Shown here: piece by piece, positions 56,075 through 64,000 of the stretch
Position numbering within the stretch: position 1 is the first letter of the stretch
Layout: each line of letters begins with the position of its first letter
Assembly: GCF_030816615.1 (NCBI RefSeq)
Contig: NZ_JAUSYD010000001.1
Location: 6,532,501-6,596,500 of the forward strand
Reading direction: 5' to 3'
DNA: 64,000 bases
Source of the DNA: Streptomyces sp. B1I3
GTDB lineage: Bacteria > Actinomycetota > Actinomycetes > Streptomycetales > Streptomycetaceae
The notes under the pieces: generated by a model
Told to the model about the DNA's origin: nothing
Seen by the model: the letters and a program-made list of their open reading frames with translations, nothing else
The model's database searches: none
Position numbers and translations under genes: made by a program

Positions 56075-56994
56075 GCGGCACGGGATCCGACCTGAAGGGG
56101 CGGCTGACCGACGGGCTGTACGGGCTCGGCTGGGGCGCGGTCAAGAAGCTTCCCGAGCCGGTCGCGGCGGCGCTCTTCCGCACCCTGGCCGACCAGGTGT
56201 GGAAGCGGCGCGGGAAGTCCGTGCTGCGCCTGGAGTCGAACCTCGCCAGGGTGGTGCCCGACGCGGACGCCGCCCGGCTCGCCGAGCTGTCGAAGGCCGG
56301 CATGCGCTCGTACATGCGCTACTGGATGGAGTCCTTCCGGCTGCCGACCTGGAGTCCGCAGCGGATCAAGGCGTCCATACACGTCCGTGACATCCACCGC
56401 ATCACCGACGCTCTCGACTCGGGCCAGGGGGTCGTCGTCGCGCTGCCGCACCTGGGGAACTGGGACCTGGCGGGAGCATGGGCCACCACGGACCTGAAGG
56501 TGCCCTTCACGACGGTCGCCGAGCGGCTCAAGCCGGAAAGCCTCTACGACCGGTTCGTGGCCTACCGCCAGGGCCTGGGCATGGAGGTCCTGCCGCACAA
56601 CGGAGGGGCCGCGTTCGGGACCCTGGCCCGGCGGCTGCGTGCGGGCGGGCTGGTCTGCCTCGTCGCCGACCGCGATCTGTCCGCCTCCGGCGTCGAGGTG
56701 AACTTCTTCGGCGACACCGCCCGCATGCCCGCCGGCCCGGCTCTGCTGGCCCAGCAGACCGGTGCGCTGCTGCTGCCCGTCACCCTCTGGTACGACGGCA
56801 CGTCCGTGATGCAGGGGCAGATCCATCCGCCTGTCGCCGTACCGGAGACAGGCACCCGGATCGAGAAGACGTCCTCCATGACACAGGCGATGGCCGATGC
56901 CTTCGCCACCGGGATCGCCGAGCATCCGGAGGACTGGCACATGCTGCAGCGGCTCTGGCTCTCCGATCTGGATCCCCAGGGGGAAGCTCCGTGA
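56071..56994 (+). CDS. patA: Phosphatidylinositol mannoside acyltransferase
   Basis: Membrane-bound acyltransferase that acylates the mannose of early phosphatidylinositol mannosides. 307 residues of the LpxL/HtrB-like family: HX4D motif HLGNWD, a second signature LVADRDLSASGVEVNFFG, and TGALLLPVTLWY. GTG start overlapping the pgsA stop, and its stop overlaps the pimA start, so the three proteins are made together. Confidence 0.9.
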   Translation: MSGTGSDLKGRLTDGLYGLGWGAVKKLPEPVAAALFRTLADQVWKRRGKSVLRLESNLARVVPDADAARLAELSKAGMRSYMRYWMESFRLPTWSPQRIKASIHVRDIHRITDALDSGQGVVVALPHLGNWDLAGAWATTDLKVPFTTVAERLKPESLYDRFVAYRQGLGMEVLPHNGGAAFGTLARRLRAGGLVCLVADRDLSASGVEVNFFGDTARMPAGPALLAQQTGALLLPVTLWYDGTSVMQGQIHPPVAVPETGTRIEKTSSMTQAMADAFATGIAEHPEDWHMLQRLWLSDLDPQGEAP

Positions 56995-58154
56995 AGATCG
57001 GCATCGTCTGCCCGTACTCCTGGGACGTCCCGGGCGGCGTGCAGTTCCACATCCGTGACCTGGCGGAGCACCTGATCCGCCTGGGCCACCAGGTCTCGGT
57101 GCTGGCGCCCGCCGACGACGAGACACCCCTGCCCCCGTACGTGGTGTCCGCGGGCCGGGCCGTGCCCGTCCCGTACAACGGCTCCGTGGCCCGGCTGAAC
57201 TTCGGCTTCCTGTCCGCCGCGCGGGTGCGGCGCTGGCTGCACGACGGCACCTTCGACGTCATCCACATCCACGAGCCGGCCTCGCCGTCGCTGGGGCTGC
57301 TCGCCTGCTGGGCGGCGCAGGGGCCGATCGTCGCCACGTTCCACACGTCGAATCCGCGCTCCCGGGCCATGATCGCGGCCTACCCGATCCTCCAGCCGGC
57401 ACTCGAGAAGATCAGCGCGCGCATCGCGGTCAGCGAGTACGCCCGCCGCACCCTGGTCGAGCACCTCGGCGGGGACGCCGTGCTCATCCCCAACGGCGTG
57501 GACGTCGGTTTCTTCGCCGGGGCCGAGCCGAAGGCCGAATGGCAGGGCGGGACGCTCGGGTTCATAGGGCGCATCGACGAACCGCGCAAGGGGCTGCCCG
57601 TCCTGATGAAGGCACTCCCCGCGATCCTCGCCGCCCGGCCGGGTACCCGGCTGCTCGTCGCGGGCCGCGGTGACGAGGAGGAGGCGGTCGCCTCACTCCC
57701 CGAGGAGATGCGCGGCCGCGTCGAGTTCCTCGGCATGGTGAGCGACGAGGACAAGGCACGGCTGCTGCGCAGCGTCGACGTGTACGTCGCGCCGAACACC
57801 GGCGGTGAGAGCTTCGGCATCATCCTGGTCGAGGCTCTGTCGGCGGGCGCGCCCGTGCTCGCCAGCGACCTGGAAGCGTTCGCGCAGGTACTCGACCAGG
57901 GCGCCGCGGGTGACCTCTTCGCCAACGAGGACGCCGACGCGCTGGCCTCGGCGGCGATCCGGCTGCTCGCCGATCCGGAGCGGCGGGCGGGACTGCGGAA
58001 GCGCGGCAGCGCGCATGTGCGCCGCTTCGACTGGTCGACTGTGGGGGCGGACATCCTCGCGGTGTACGAGACGGTGGCGGACGGGGCGGCGGCGGTGGAC
58101 ACGGACGAACGTACGGGGCTGCGCGCACGGTTCGGGCTGGCCGCCCGGGACTGA
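56991..58154 (+). CDS. pimA: Phosphatidylinositol alpha-mannosyltransferase
   Basis: GDP-mannose-dependent GT-B transferase that puts the first mannose on phosphatidylinositol at the cytoplasmic face of the membrane. 387 residues: GGVQFHIRDLAEHL nucleates the N-domain, AVSEYARRTLVEHLGG the hinge, and VAPNTGGESFGIILVEALSAGAPVLASDL is the GT4 nucleotide-sugar site with its conserved E-x7-E. Third gene of the PIM operon, GTG start with GGGGGAAG upstream. Confidence 0.93.
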   Translation: MKIGIVCPYSWDVPGGVQFHIRDLAEHLIRLGHQVSVLAPADDETPLPPYVVSAGRAVPVPYNGSVARLNFGFLSAARVRRWLHDGTFDVIHIHEPASPSLGLLACWAAQGPIVATFHTSNPRSRAMIAAYPILQPALEKISARIAVSEYARRTLVEHLGGDAVLIPNGVDVGFFAGAEPKAEWQGGTLGFIGRIDEPRKGLPVLMKALPAILAARPGTRLLVAGRGDEEEAVASLPEEMRGRVEFLGMVSDEDKARLLRSVDVYVAPNTGGESFGIILVEALSAGAPVLASDLEAFAQVLDQGAAGDLFANEDADALASAAIRLLADPERRAGLRKRGSAHVRRFDWSTVGADILAVYETVADGAAAVDTDERTGLRARFGLAARD

Positions 58155-58210
58155 GGGCTCGGGGGTCGGGTCCGGGTCCGGGTCCGGGTCCGGTCCCGGC
58201 TCGGGGGTTT

Positions 58211-58233
58211 GTCCTCAATCGCCGGACGGGCTT
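58211..58233. repeat. Dispersed Streptomyces repeat
   Basis: GTCCTCAATCGCCGGACGGG at 58211-58230. Sequences of the kind GTCCGGCGATTGAGGAC recur many times between genes in streptomycete genomes (from memory of such genomes). Confidence 0.55.
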
Positions 58234-58272
58234 GGTGGTGGCCGTCCCACGTGGGGTGGGCCGGTCGGGGGC

Positions 58273-58630
58273 GGGTGCCGCCCCGCGTCGGTGGGTGGGC
58301 CCGGGGGCCCTCCGGAGTGTCTCCTCGGGTGACGAACGTTTCCAGTCGTACGTGGGGTGGGCCTGAATTGTGTTCGTCACCCTGCGGGGACCCTCCTGCA
58401 CGCCCCCGGGCCGGTCGTCGTGCGTCGTGAGCCCGGGGCCGGGTGCCGCCCCGCGTCGGTGGGTGGGGCCCGGGGGCCCTCCGGAGTGTCTCCTCGGGTG
58501 ACGAACGTTTCCAGTCGTACGTGGGGTGGGCCTGGATTGTGTTCGTCACCCTGCGGGGACCCTCCTGCACGCCCCCGGGCCGGTCGTCGTGCGTCGTGAG
58601 CCCGGGTGCCGCCCGGCGTTGGTGGTGGGG
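58273..58630 (+). repeat. 168-bp tandem duplication plus partial third copy
   Basis: The segment beginning GGGTGCCGCCCCGCGTCGGT at 58273 is repeated from 58441 with one inserted G and one A/G change; a third, degenerate start (GGGTGCCGCCCGGCGTTGGT) follows at 58604. Each unit contains CGGGTGACGAACGTTTCCAG and TTGTGTTCGTCACCC, whose GTGACGAAC / GTTCGTCAC parts are complementary, so each copy can form a large hairpin. Confidence 0.85.
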
Positions 58631-58760
58631 GCCGTCATACGTTGTGCGCCTGGGGGACGGTGCGGCTGTCGTGTGCCCGCGGGTTGCGGGCTTGGCGTAC
58701 TGGGAGCCGAGGAAGGGGTGCGTGCCCGGGGGGTCCCGGCACCGCCGGTAACCTCGGTGG

Positions 58761-59306
58761 GTGATCGAAACCTTCATCTGGATCGCCGTCGCGCTCTTCG
58801 CGATCGGCCTGTACCTCAGCTGGACCGCCGGTCGGCTCGACCGGCTCCACTCCCGTATGGACGCGGCCCGCGCGGCCCTGGACGCCCAGTTGCTGCGCCG
58901 CGCCTCGGTCACCCAGGAACTGGCCACGTCCGGCGTCCTGGATCCCGCCGCGTCGATCGTCCTGTACGAGGCGGCGCACGCGGCCCGGCAGGCCGCGGAG
59001 GAGCAGCGGGAGGTCGCCGAGAGCGAGCTGAGCACCGCCCTGCGGGCCGTGTTCGGTGAGCCGGTGCAGGTGGAGGCGGTCAAGGAGATCCCCGGCGGGG
59101 AGGAGGCGGCGCGGGAACTGGCCGCGGCGGTGCGCCGGGTACCGATGGCACGGCGCTTCCACAACGACGCCGTGCGGGCCGCCCGGGCGCTGCGTACGCA
59201 CCGGACGGTGCGGTTGTTCCGGCTCGCCGGGCACGCGCCGTTCCCGCTCGCGTTCGAGATGGACGACGAGCCGCCGGTCGCCCTCGCGGACCGGCCCGGT
59301 ACCTGA
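58761..59306 (+). CDS. LemA-like membrane-anchored protein
   Basis: 181 residues: an N-terminal helix (TFIWIAVALFAIGLYLSW) and a long helical soluble part. RLHSRMDAARAALDAQLLRRASV and ARRFHNDAVRAARALRTH-T then FRLAGHAPFPLAFEMDDEPP resemble LemA, in which the corresponding positions read RVDNAWSQIDVQLKRR and RRYYNDAVRDYN. Function of LemA proteins is unknown. GTG start with a weak ribosome site. Confidence 0.75.
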   Translation: MIETFIWIAVALFAIGLYLSWTAGRLDRLHSRMDAARAALDAQLLRRASVTQELATSGVLDPAASIVLYEAAHAARQAAEEQREVAESELSTALRAVFGEPVQVEAVKEIPGGEEAARELAAAVRRVPMARRFHNDAVRAARALRTHRTVRLFRLAGHAPFPLAFEMDDEPPVALADRPGT

Positions 59307-59347
59307 GGGCGCGCGGCGCAGGCCGGAGGGGCCGTCCGGTGCGAAGC

Positions 59348-59383
59348 GGTCCACGGGGTGTTCATTGGCCCTTGCAGTGGACC
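59348..59383. promoter_or_regulatory. Candidate PdxR (MocR-type) operators upstream of pdxS
   Basis: GGTCCAC (59348-59354) and GTGGACC (59377-59383) are exact inverted copies 22 bp apart, 64-99 bp before pdxS. The AGTGGAC core recalls the PdxR motif AAAGTGG reported upstream of pdxST in Corynebacterium. No pdxR gene is in the window. Confidence 0.45.
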
Positions 59384-59446
59384 GGTCGCCGGGCGTTTGC
59401 TCGGGGCTGCAGCATTCCGCTCTTTTCACCCCAGTGAGGTCGATCC

Positions 59447-60367
59447 GTGTCCACGCTTCCCCGTACCCCGCAGTCAACCGAGGCCCCGGCCACCGGCACC
59501 GCCCGCGTCAAGCGCGGCATGGCCGAACAGCTCAAGGGCGGCGTGATCATGGACGTCGTCGACGCCGAGCAGGCGAAGATCGCCGAGGACGCGGGAGCCG
59601 TGGCCGTCATGGCGCTGGAGCGGGTCCCCGCCGACATCCGCAAGGACGGCGGCGTGGCCCGGATGTCGGACCCCAACATGATCGAAGAGATCATCCAGGC
59701 CGTCTCCATCCCCGTCATGGCCAAGTCCCGCATCGGCCACTTCGTCGAGGCCCAGGTGCTGCAGTCCCTCGGCGTCGACTACATCGACGAGTCGGAGGTC
59801 CTGACCCCGGCCGACGAGGTCAACCACAGCGACAAGTTCGCCTTCACCACGCCGTTCGTCTGCGGCGCCACCAACCTGGGCGAGGCGCTGCGCCGCATCG
59901 CCGAGGGTGCCGCGATGATCCGCTCGAAGGGCGAGGCAGGCACCGGCAACGTCGTCGAGGCCGTCCGCCACCTGCGCCAGATCAAGAACGAGATCGCCCG
60001 GCTGCGCGGCTACGACAACAACGAGCTGTACGCCGCCGCCAAGGACCTCCGCGCCCCCTACGAGCTGGTCAAGGAGGTCGCCGAGCTCGGCAAGCTGCCC
60101 GTCGTCCTCTTCTCGGCCGGTGGCGTGGCCACGCCGGCGGACGCGGCCCTGATGCGCCAGCTCGGCGCCGAGGGCGTCTTCGTGGGCTCCGGCATCTTCA
60201 AGTCCGGCGACCCCGCCAAGCGTGCCGCCGCCATCGTCAAGGCCACCACCTTCTACGACGACCCGAAGGTCATCGCGGACGCCTCCCGCAACCTGGGCGA
60301 GGCCATGGTCGGGATCAACTGCGACACCCTGCCCGAGGCCGAGCGCTACGCCAACCGCGGCTGGTAA
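59447..60367 (+). CDS. pdxS: Pyridoxal 5'-phosphate synthase, synthase subunit
   Basis: Forms PLP from ribose-5-phosphate, glyceraldehyde-3-phosphate and ammonia delivered by PdxT. 306 residues, normal PdxS length. Conserved elements include GMAEQLKGGVIMDVVDAEQA, PVMAKSRIGHFVEAQ with a catalytic lysine, IRSKGEAGTGN with the second, and the phosphate loop FVGSGIFKS. GTG start with GAGG upstream. pdxT follows after six bases. Confidence 0.96.
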   Translation: MSTLPRTPQSTEAPATGTARVKRGMAEQLKGGVIMDVVDAEQAKIAEDAGAVAVMALERVPADIRKDGGVARMSDPNMIEEIIQAVSIPVMAKSRIGHFVEAQVLQSLGVDYIDESEVLTPADEVNHSDKFAFTTPFVCGATNLGEALRRIAEGAAMIRSKGEAGTGNVVEAVRHLRQIKNEIARLRGYDNNELYAAAKDLRAPYELVKEVAELGKLPVVLFSAGGVATPADAALMRQLGAEGVFVGSGIFKSGDPAKRAAAIVKATTFYDDPKVIADASRNLGEAMVGINCDTLPEAERYANRGW

Positions 60368-60373
60368 GCACCG

Positions 60374-60967
60374 ATGACCGACACCCCTGTCATCGGCGTC
60401 CTGGCACTCCAGGGCGACGTACGGGAACACCTGATCGCCCTGGCCTCGGCCGACGCCCTGGCCAGGCCGGTCCGGCGTCCCGAGGAGCTCGCCGAGGTCG
60501 ACGGACTCGTCATACCCGGCGGCGAATCCACCACGATGTCCAAGCTGGCGGTCCTCTTCGGCATGCTGGAACCGCTGCGGGAGCGGGTCGCCGCCGGCAT
60601 GCCGGTCTACGGCACCTGCGCCGGGATGATCCTGCTCGCCGACAAGATCCTGGACCCGCGCTCGGGTCAGGAGACGGTCGGCGGGATCGACATGATCGTG
60701 CGCCGTAACGCTTTCGGGCGGCAGAACGAGTCCTTCGAGGCGGCCGTCGACGTCGACGGAGTGCCCGGGGGGCCCGTCGAGGGCGTCTTCATCCGGGCTC
60801 CCTGGGTGGAATCGGTGGGCGCCCGCGCGGAGGTCGTCGCGGTGCACGGCGGGCACATCGTGGCCGTACGCCAGGGAAACGCCCTCGCCACGTCGTTCCA
60901 CCCGGAGCTGACCGGGGACCACCGGGTGCACGCACTCTTCACCGACATGGTGCGCGCCGTGGGCTGA
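60374..60967 (+). CDS. pdxT: Pyridoxal 5'-phosphate synthase, glutaminase subunit
   Basis: Class I-like glutamine amidotransferase that supplies ammonia to PdxS in the 12+12 complex. 197 residues: GGESTT (49-54), nucleophile Cys82 in YGTCAGM, and His175/Glu177 in FHPELT complete the triad. ATG start without a strong ribosome site, as expected for a gene coupled to pdxS. Confidence 0.95.
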   Translation: MTDTPVIGVLALQGDVREHLIALASADALARPVRRPEELAEVDGLVIPGGESTTMSKLAVLFGMLEPLRERVAAGMPVYGTCAGMILLADKILDPRSGQETVGGIDMIVRRNAFGRQNESFEAAVDVDGVPGGPVEGVFIRAPWVESVGARAEVVAVHGGHIVAVRQGNALATSFHPELTGDHRVHALFTDMVRAVG

Positions 60968-61028
60968 TGCGATCCCGGTAGGATCTCTCGGGTTCGGATC
61001 GATTTTGGTGACGCGAAGGAGAAGGCAG

Positions 61029-61781
61029 ATGTCCGGCCACTCTAAATGGGCTACGACGAAGCACAAGAAGGCCGTGATCGACGCCAAGCGCGGCAAGCTC
61101 TTCGCGAAGATGATCAAGAACATCGAGGTCGCGGCCCGCACGGGCGGCGCGGACGTGTCCGGCAACCCGACCCTCTTCGACGCCATCCAGAAGGCCAAGA
61201 AGAGCTCGGTCCCGAACAAGAACATCGACTCGGCGGTCAAGCGCGGTGCCGGCCTCGAGGCCGGCGGTGCCGACTACGAGACGATCATGTACGAGGGTTA
61301 CGGCCCGAACGGCGTCGCGGTGCTCATCGAGTGCCTCACCGACAACCGCAACCGTGCCGCGTCCGACGTCCGTGTCGCCATGACCCGCAACGGCGGTTCG
61401 ATGGCTGACCCGGGATCGGTCTCGTACCTGTTCAACCGCAAGGGCGTCGTGATCGTCCCCAAGGGTGAGCTGGGCGAGGACGACGTGCTCGGGGCCGTGC
61501 TCGACGCAGGCGCCGAGGAGGTCAACGACCTCGGTGACACCTACGAGGTGCTCAGCGAGGCCACCGACATGGTCGCGGTCCGCACCGCGCTGCAGGACGC
61601 CGGCATCGACTACGACTCGGCCGAGGCCAACTTCGTCCCGACCATGCAGGTCGAGCTGGACGAAGAGGGCGCGCGCAAGATCTTCAAGCTGATCGACGCG
61701 CTGGAGGACAGCGACGACGTGCAGAACGTCTTCGCCAACTTCGACGTCTCCGACGAGGTCATGGAGAAGGTCGACGCCTGA
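61029..61781 (+). CDS. yebC: YebC/PmpR-type regulatory protein
   Basis: 250-residue member of the YebC/TACO1 family. MSGHSKWATTKHKKAVIDAKRG is the diagnostic N-terminus and the three-domain core (MYEGYGPNGVAVLIECLTDN, GSVSYLFNRKGVVIV) is complete. Members are described as DNA-binding regulators or as factors relieving ribosome stalling on proline runs. Its position before ruvC is conserved in many bacteria. GAAGGAGAAGG precedes the ATG. Confidence 0.94.
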   Translation: MSGHSKWATTKHKKAVIDAKRGKLFAKMIKNIEVAARTGGADVSGNPTLFDAIQKAKKSSVPNKNIDSAVKRGAGLEAGGADYETIMYEGYGPNGVAVLIECLTDNRNRAASDVRVAMTRNGGSMADPGSVSYLFNRKGVVIVPKGELGEDDVLGAVLDAGAEEVNDLGDTYEVLSEATDMVAVRTALQDAGIDYDSAEANFVPTMQVELDEEGARKIFKLIDALEDSDDVQNVFANFDVSDEVMEKVDA

Positions 61782-61795
61782 GGGCGGTACAGCCT

Positions 61796-61833
61796 GGGAC
61801 GGGCCGACGGGACACACCCCGTCGGCCCGTCCC
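61796..61833 (+). terminator. Terminator after yebC
   Basis: Perfect 16-bp stem (GGGACGGGCCGACGGG, 61796-61811, with 61818-61833) and a 6-nt loop. It separates pdxST-yebC from ruvCAB. Confidence 0.85.
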
Positions 61834-61892
61834 ATTGTCGGTGGCAGCCGATAGCCTGCGGGAACAGATGACCGAGCGGCGGAGGGTCCTAC

Positions 61893-62426
61893 ATGCGGGT
61901 ACTGGGCGTGGACCCGGGGCTGACCCGGTGCGGTGTCGGAGTCGTCGAGGGGGTCGCCGGCCGTCCGCTGACGATGGCCGGGGTCGGCGTGGTGCGCACG
62001 CCGGCGGACGCGGAGCTCGGCCACCGGCTGGTCGCCATCGAAGAGGGCATCGAGCGGTGGCTCGACGAGTACCGCCCCGAATTCGTCGCTGTGGAACGCG
62101 TGTTCAGCCAGCACAACGTACGTACGGTGATGGGCACCGCCCAGGCCAGCGCGGTCGCCATGCTGTGCGCCTCCCGCCGCGGGATTCCGGTCGCCCTGCA
62201 CACCCCCAGTGAGGTCAAGGCCGCCGTCACCGGGTCAGGCCGTGCCGACAAGGCCCAGGTCGGGGCGATGGTGACCCGGCTGCTGCGGCTCGACGCGCCC
62301 CCGAAGCCCGCCGACGCGGCCGACGCCCTCGCCCTCGCCATCTGCCACATCTGGCGCGCACCCGCGCAGAACCGACTGCAGCAGGCTGTCGCCGCCCACC
62401 GCACGCTGAAAGGCCGTACCGCATGA
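61893..62426 (+). CDS. ruvC: Holliday junction endonuclease RuvC
   Basis: Resolves Holliday junctions by paired nicks after RuvAB branch migration. 177 residues, RNase H fold with the four acidic catalytic residues visible: Asp7 (VLGVDPGL), Glu68 (VAVERVF), Asp141 and Asp144 (PADAADALALA). GGAGGG lies nine bases before the ATG. It overlaps ruvA by ATGA. Confidence 0.96.
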   Translation: MRVLGVDPGLTRCGVGVVEGVAGRPLTMAGVGVVRTPADAELGHRLVAIEEGIERWLDEYRPEFVAVERVFSQHNVRTVMGTAQASAVAMLCASRRGIPVALHTPSEVKAAVTGSGRADKAQVGAMVTRLLRLDAPPKPADAADALALAICHIWRAPAQNRLQQAVAAHRTLKGRTA

Positions 62427-63049
62427 TCGCCTTCGTCTCCGGCCCGGTGGCCGCCCTCGCCCCCTCCACGGTCGTGGTCGAGGTCGGCGGCATCGGCATG
62501 GCCGTCCAGTGCACGCCCGGCACGCTCGCCGGCCTGCGCATCGGCAAGGAGGCCAGGCTGGCCACCTCCCTCGTCGTGCGGGAGGACTCGCTCACCCTGT
62601 ACGGCTTCGCCGACGACGACGAGCGCCAGGTCTTCGAGCTCCTCCAGACCGCCAGCGGCGTCGGCCCGCGGCTCGCCCAGGCCATGCTCGCCACCCACAG
62701 CCCGGACGCGCTGCGCATCGCCGTCGCCACCGGCGACGAGAAGGCGCTCACCGCCGTGTCCGGCATCGGCAAGAAGGGCGCCCAGAAGCTCCTGCTGGAG
62801 CTCAAGGACCGGCTCGGCGAGCCCGTCGGCGCGCACATCGGCCAGCAGGGCATCGGCGCCGCCGTCACCTCCTCCTGGCGCGACCAGCTGCAGGCCGCCC
62901 TCATCGGCCTCGGTTACGCCACCCGCGAGGCCGACGAGGCCGTGGCCGCCGTGGCCCCGCAGGCGGAGGCGGCGATCGCCGGGGGTGGCCAGGCCCCCGT
63001 GCCCCAGCTGCTGCGGGCCGCCCTGCAGACACTCAACCGCGCACGCTGA
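62423..63049 (+). CDS. ruvA: Holliday junction DNA helicase subunit RuvA
   Basis: Binds the four-way junction and positions RuvB rings. 208 residues: the N-terminal OB domain begins MIAFVSGPVAALAPSTVVVEVGGIGMAV, two helix-hairpin-helix motifs (ASGVGPRLAQAML, VSGIGKKGAQKLLLELKDR) contact DNA, and the C-terminal domain that engages RuvB ends QTLNRAR. The start overlaps the ruvC stop. Confidence 0.95.
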   Translation: MIAFVSGPVAALAPSTVVVEVGGIGMAVQCTPGTLAGLRIGKEARLATSLVVREDSLTLYGFADDDERQVFELLQTASGVGPRLAQAMLATHSPDALRIAVATGDEKALTAVSGIGKKGAQKLLLELKDRLGEPVGAHIGQQGIGAAVTSSWRDQLQAALIGLGYATREADEAVAAVAPQAEAAIAGGGQAPVPQLLRAALQTLNRAR

Positions 63050-63128
63050 CCGCAGCGGCCCCCATGCCCCGCACGCCGGCCGGACACCGCACGTGCCGGC
63101 ACCGAACCACCCGAGGCGGACTGACGAG

Positions 63129-64000
63129 ATGAACTGGGACGAGACCGGGCCCGACACCGGCGAGTTGACGGACGAGCGGCCGGAGGACCGGCTGGTCGCC
63201 GCCGGCGCGGACGGCGAGGACACCGCGGTCGAGGCCGCCCTGCGCCCGAAGGACCTCGACGAGTTCGTCGGCCAGGAGAAGGTACGCGAACAGCTCGACC
63301 TGGTACTCAAGGCCGCCCGGGCCCGCGGCGCCACGGCCGACCACGTCCTGCTCTCCGGCGCCCCCGGCCTCGGCAAGACCACGCTCTCCATGATCATCGC
63401 GGCCGAGATGAACGCCCCGATCAGGATCACCTCCGGCCCGGCCATCCAGCACGCAGGCGACCTCGCGGCGATCCTCTCCTCCCTCCAGGAGGGCGAGGTC
63501 CTCTTCCTCGACGAGATCCACCGCATGTCGCGGCCCGCCGAGGAGATGCTCTACATGGCGATGGAGGACTTCCGCGTCGACGTCATCGTCGGCAAGGGCC
63601 CCGGCGCCACGGCCATCCCGCTCGAACTGCCGCCGTTCACCCTCGTCGGTGCCACCACCAGGGCCGGACTCCTGCCGCCCCCGCTGCGGGACCGCTTCGG
63701 TTTCACCGGCCACATGGAGTTCTACGAGCCCACGGAGCTGGAGCGCGTCATCCACCGCTCCGCCGGTCTCCTCGACGTGGCCATAGACACGGCGGGGGCC
63801 GCGGAGATCGCCGGCCGCTCCCGAGGCACGCCGCGGATCGCCAACCGGCTGCTGCGCCGGGTCCGGGACTACGCCCAGGTCAAGGCCGAGGGGCGGATCG
63901 ACCGCGACATCGCCGCCGCGGCCCTGCGGGTGTACGAGGTCGACGCCCGCGGCCTGGACCGGCTGGACCGCGCCGTGCTCGTCGCCCTGCTGAAGCTGTT
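63129..64000 (+). CDS. ruvB: Holliday junction DNA helicase ATPase RuvB (3' end outside window)
   Basis: AAA+ motor that drives branch migration. The visible 290 residues contain LRPKDLDEFVGQEKVREQL, Walker A GAPGLGKT (77-84), Walker B LFLDEIH (Asp128, Glu129), sensor 1 region FTLVGATTRAGLLP, the arginine finger in LRDRFGF, and the sensor 2 region GTPRIANRLLRRVRDYAQV. The window ends inside the C-terminal winged-helix domain, so the stop codon is not seen. ATG 63129 follows ruvA by 79 bp. Confidence 0.96.
   Translation, partial: MNWDETGPDTGELTDERPEDRLVAAGADGEDTAVEAALRPKDLDEFVGQEKVREQLDLVLKAARARGATADHVLLSGAPGLGKTTLSMIIAAEMNAPIRITSGPAIQHAGDLAAILSSLQEGEVLFLDEIHRMSRPAEEMLYMAMEDFRVDVIVGKGPGATAIPLELPPFTLVGATTRAGLLPPPLRDRFGFTGHMEFYEPTELERVIHRSAGLLDVAIDTAGAAEIAGRSRGTPRIANRLLRRVRDYAQVKAEGRIDRDIAAAALRVYEVDARGLDRLDRAVLVALLKL

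Larger units (their letters stand above)
58155..58760. other. Repeat-rich intergenic region between pimA and the LemA-like gene
   Basis: About 600 bp with no gene I can support. It contains a GGGTCC hexamer run, a streptomycete intergenic repeat near 58211-58233 and a 168-bp tandem duplication with a third partial copy. Long open frames here are side effects of the repeats and G+C bias. Confidence 0.7.

Noticed and set aside
58209..58751. Overlapping open frames in the pimA downstream repeat
   Set aside because: They are duplicated by the 168-bp repeat itself, have no ribosome site and no protein-like composition.

Overview
The window is a chromosomal segment of a Streptomyces species or close relative. 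Evidence: very high G+C with strong third-position GC bias, GTG/TTG starts and ATGA/GTGA overlaps, the sporulation gene ssgB, the phosphatidylinositol mannoside operon pgsA-patA-pimA, and an actinomycete-type ruvC-ruvA-ruvB / yebC / pdxST block. From memory of the family, the gene order broadly follows the core-chromosome stretch from argH to ruvB in Streptomyces coelicolor. That synteny is recollection and was not computed here.

Layout. 0-8.5 kb: the 3' end of argH, an aldo/keto reductase, a HAD-like protein, a TetR regulator coupled to an MFS drug exporter, a PlsC-type acyltransferase, a Tat-exported glycerophosphodiesterase, a small sigma-like factor, a GNAT protein and a two-gene membrane-protein operon. 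8.7-11.9 kb: a methionine ABC transporter (metN-metI-metQ) behind a Cys/Met-rich leader peptide and an inverted-repeat operator. 11.9-20.5 kb: a GNAT protein, then corrinoid genes: cobL, a very long bluB-cobT fusion with a roughly 650-residue disordered N-terminus, and cobA/cysG, followed by a SpoU rRNA methyltransferase. 20.6-26 kb: a Ser/Thr kinase, small proteins, an APH-like kinase, a zinc-ribbon protein, and an OFA-family transporter broken by a frameshift but followed by its intact 38-residue small subunit. 26.0-26.5 kb: five tRNA genes on the minus strand (Gly, Cys, Val, Val, Val). 26.6-30.7 kb: pabB-like and pabC-like genes, a double GNAT protein, a DsbA-like protein and a membrane protein.

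30.7-44.6 kb: a LacI regulator with two palindromic operators, a 51-residue membrane protein, a CGNR zinc-finger protein, ssgB, a PGPGW membrane protein, and then two identical tRNA-Val(CAC) genes flanking about 10 kb. That interval carries a sugar ABC transporter, a YesL/DUF624 protein and a large Tat-secreted PcRGLX/YetA-type rhamnogalacturonan lyase-family protein, plus a giant membrane protein and a SRPBCC protein. The transporter promoter carries the same kind of operator as the lacI promoter, which suggests a small pectin/rhamnogalacturonan regulon.

44.7-64 kb: a DEDD exonuclease, a DUF4365 pair, thrS, a K+ channel, a HIT hydrolase, an unrecognised membrane protein, an EF-G2-type GTPase, the PIM operon pgsA-patA-pimA, a repeat-rich intergenic stretch with a 168-bp tandem duplication, a LemA-like protein, pdxS-pdxT (vitamin B6), yebC, and ruvC-ruvA-ruvB (Holliday junction processing; ruvB runs off the end). 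Many gene ends are marked by long perfect inverted repeats that look like terminators, several of them shared by convergent genes.
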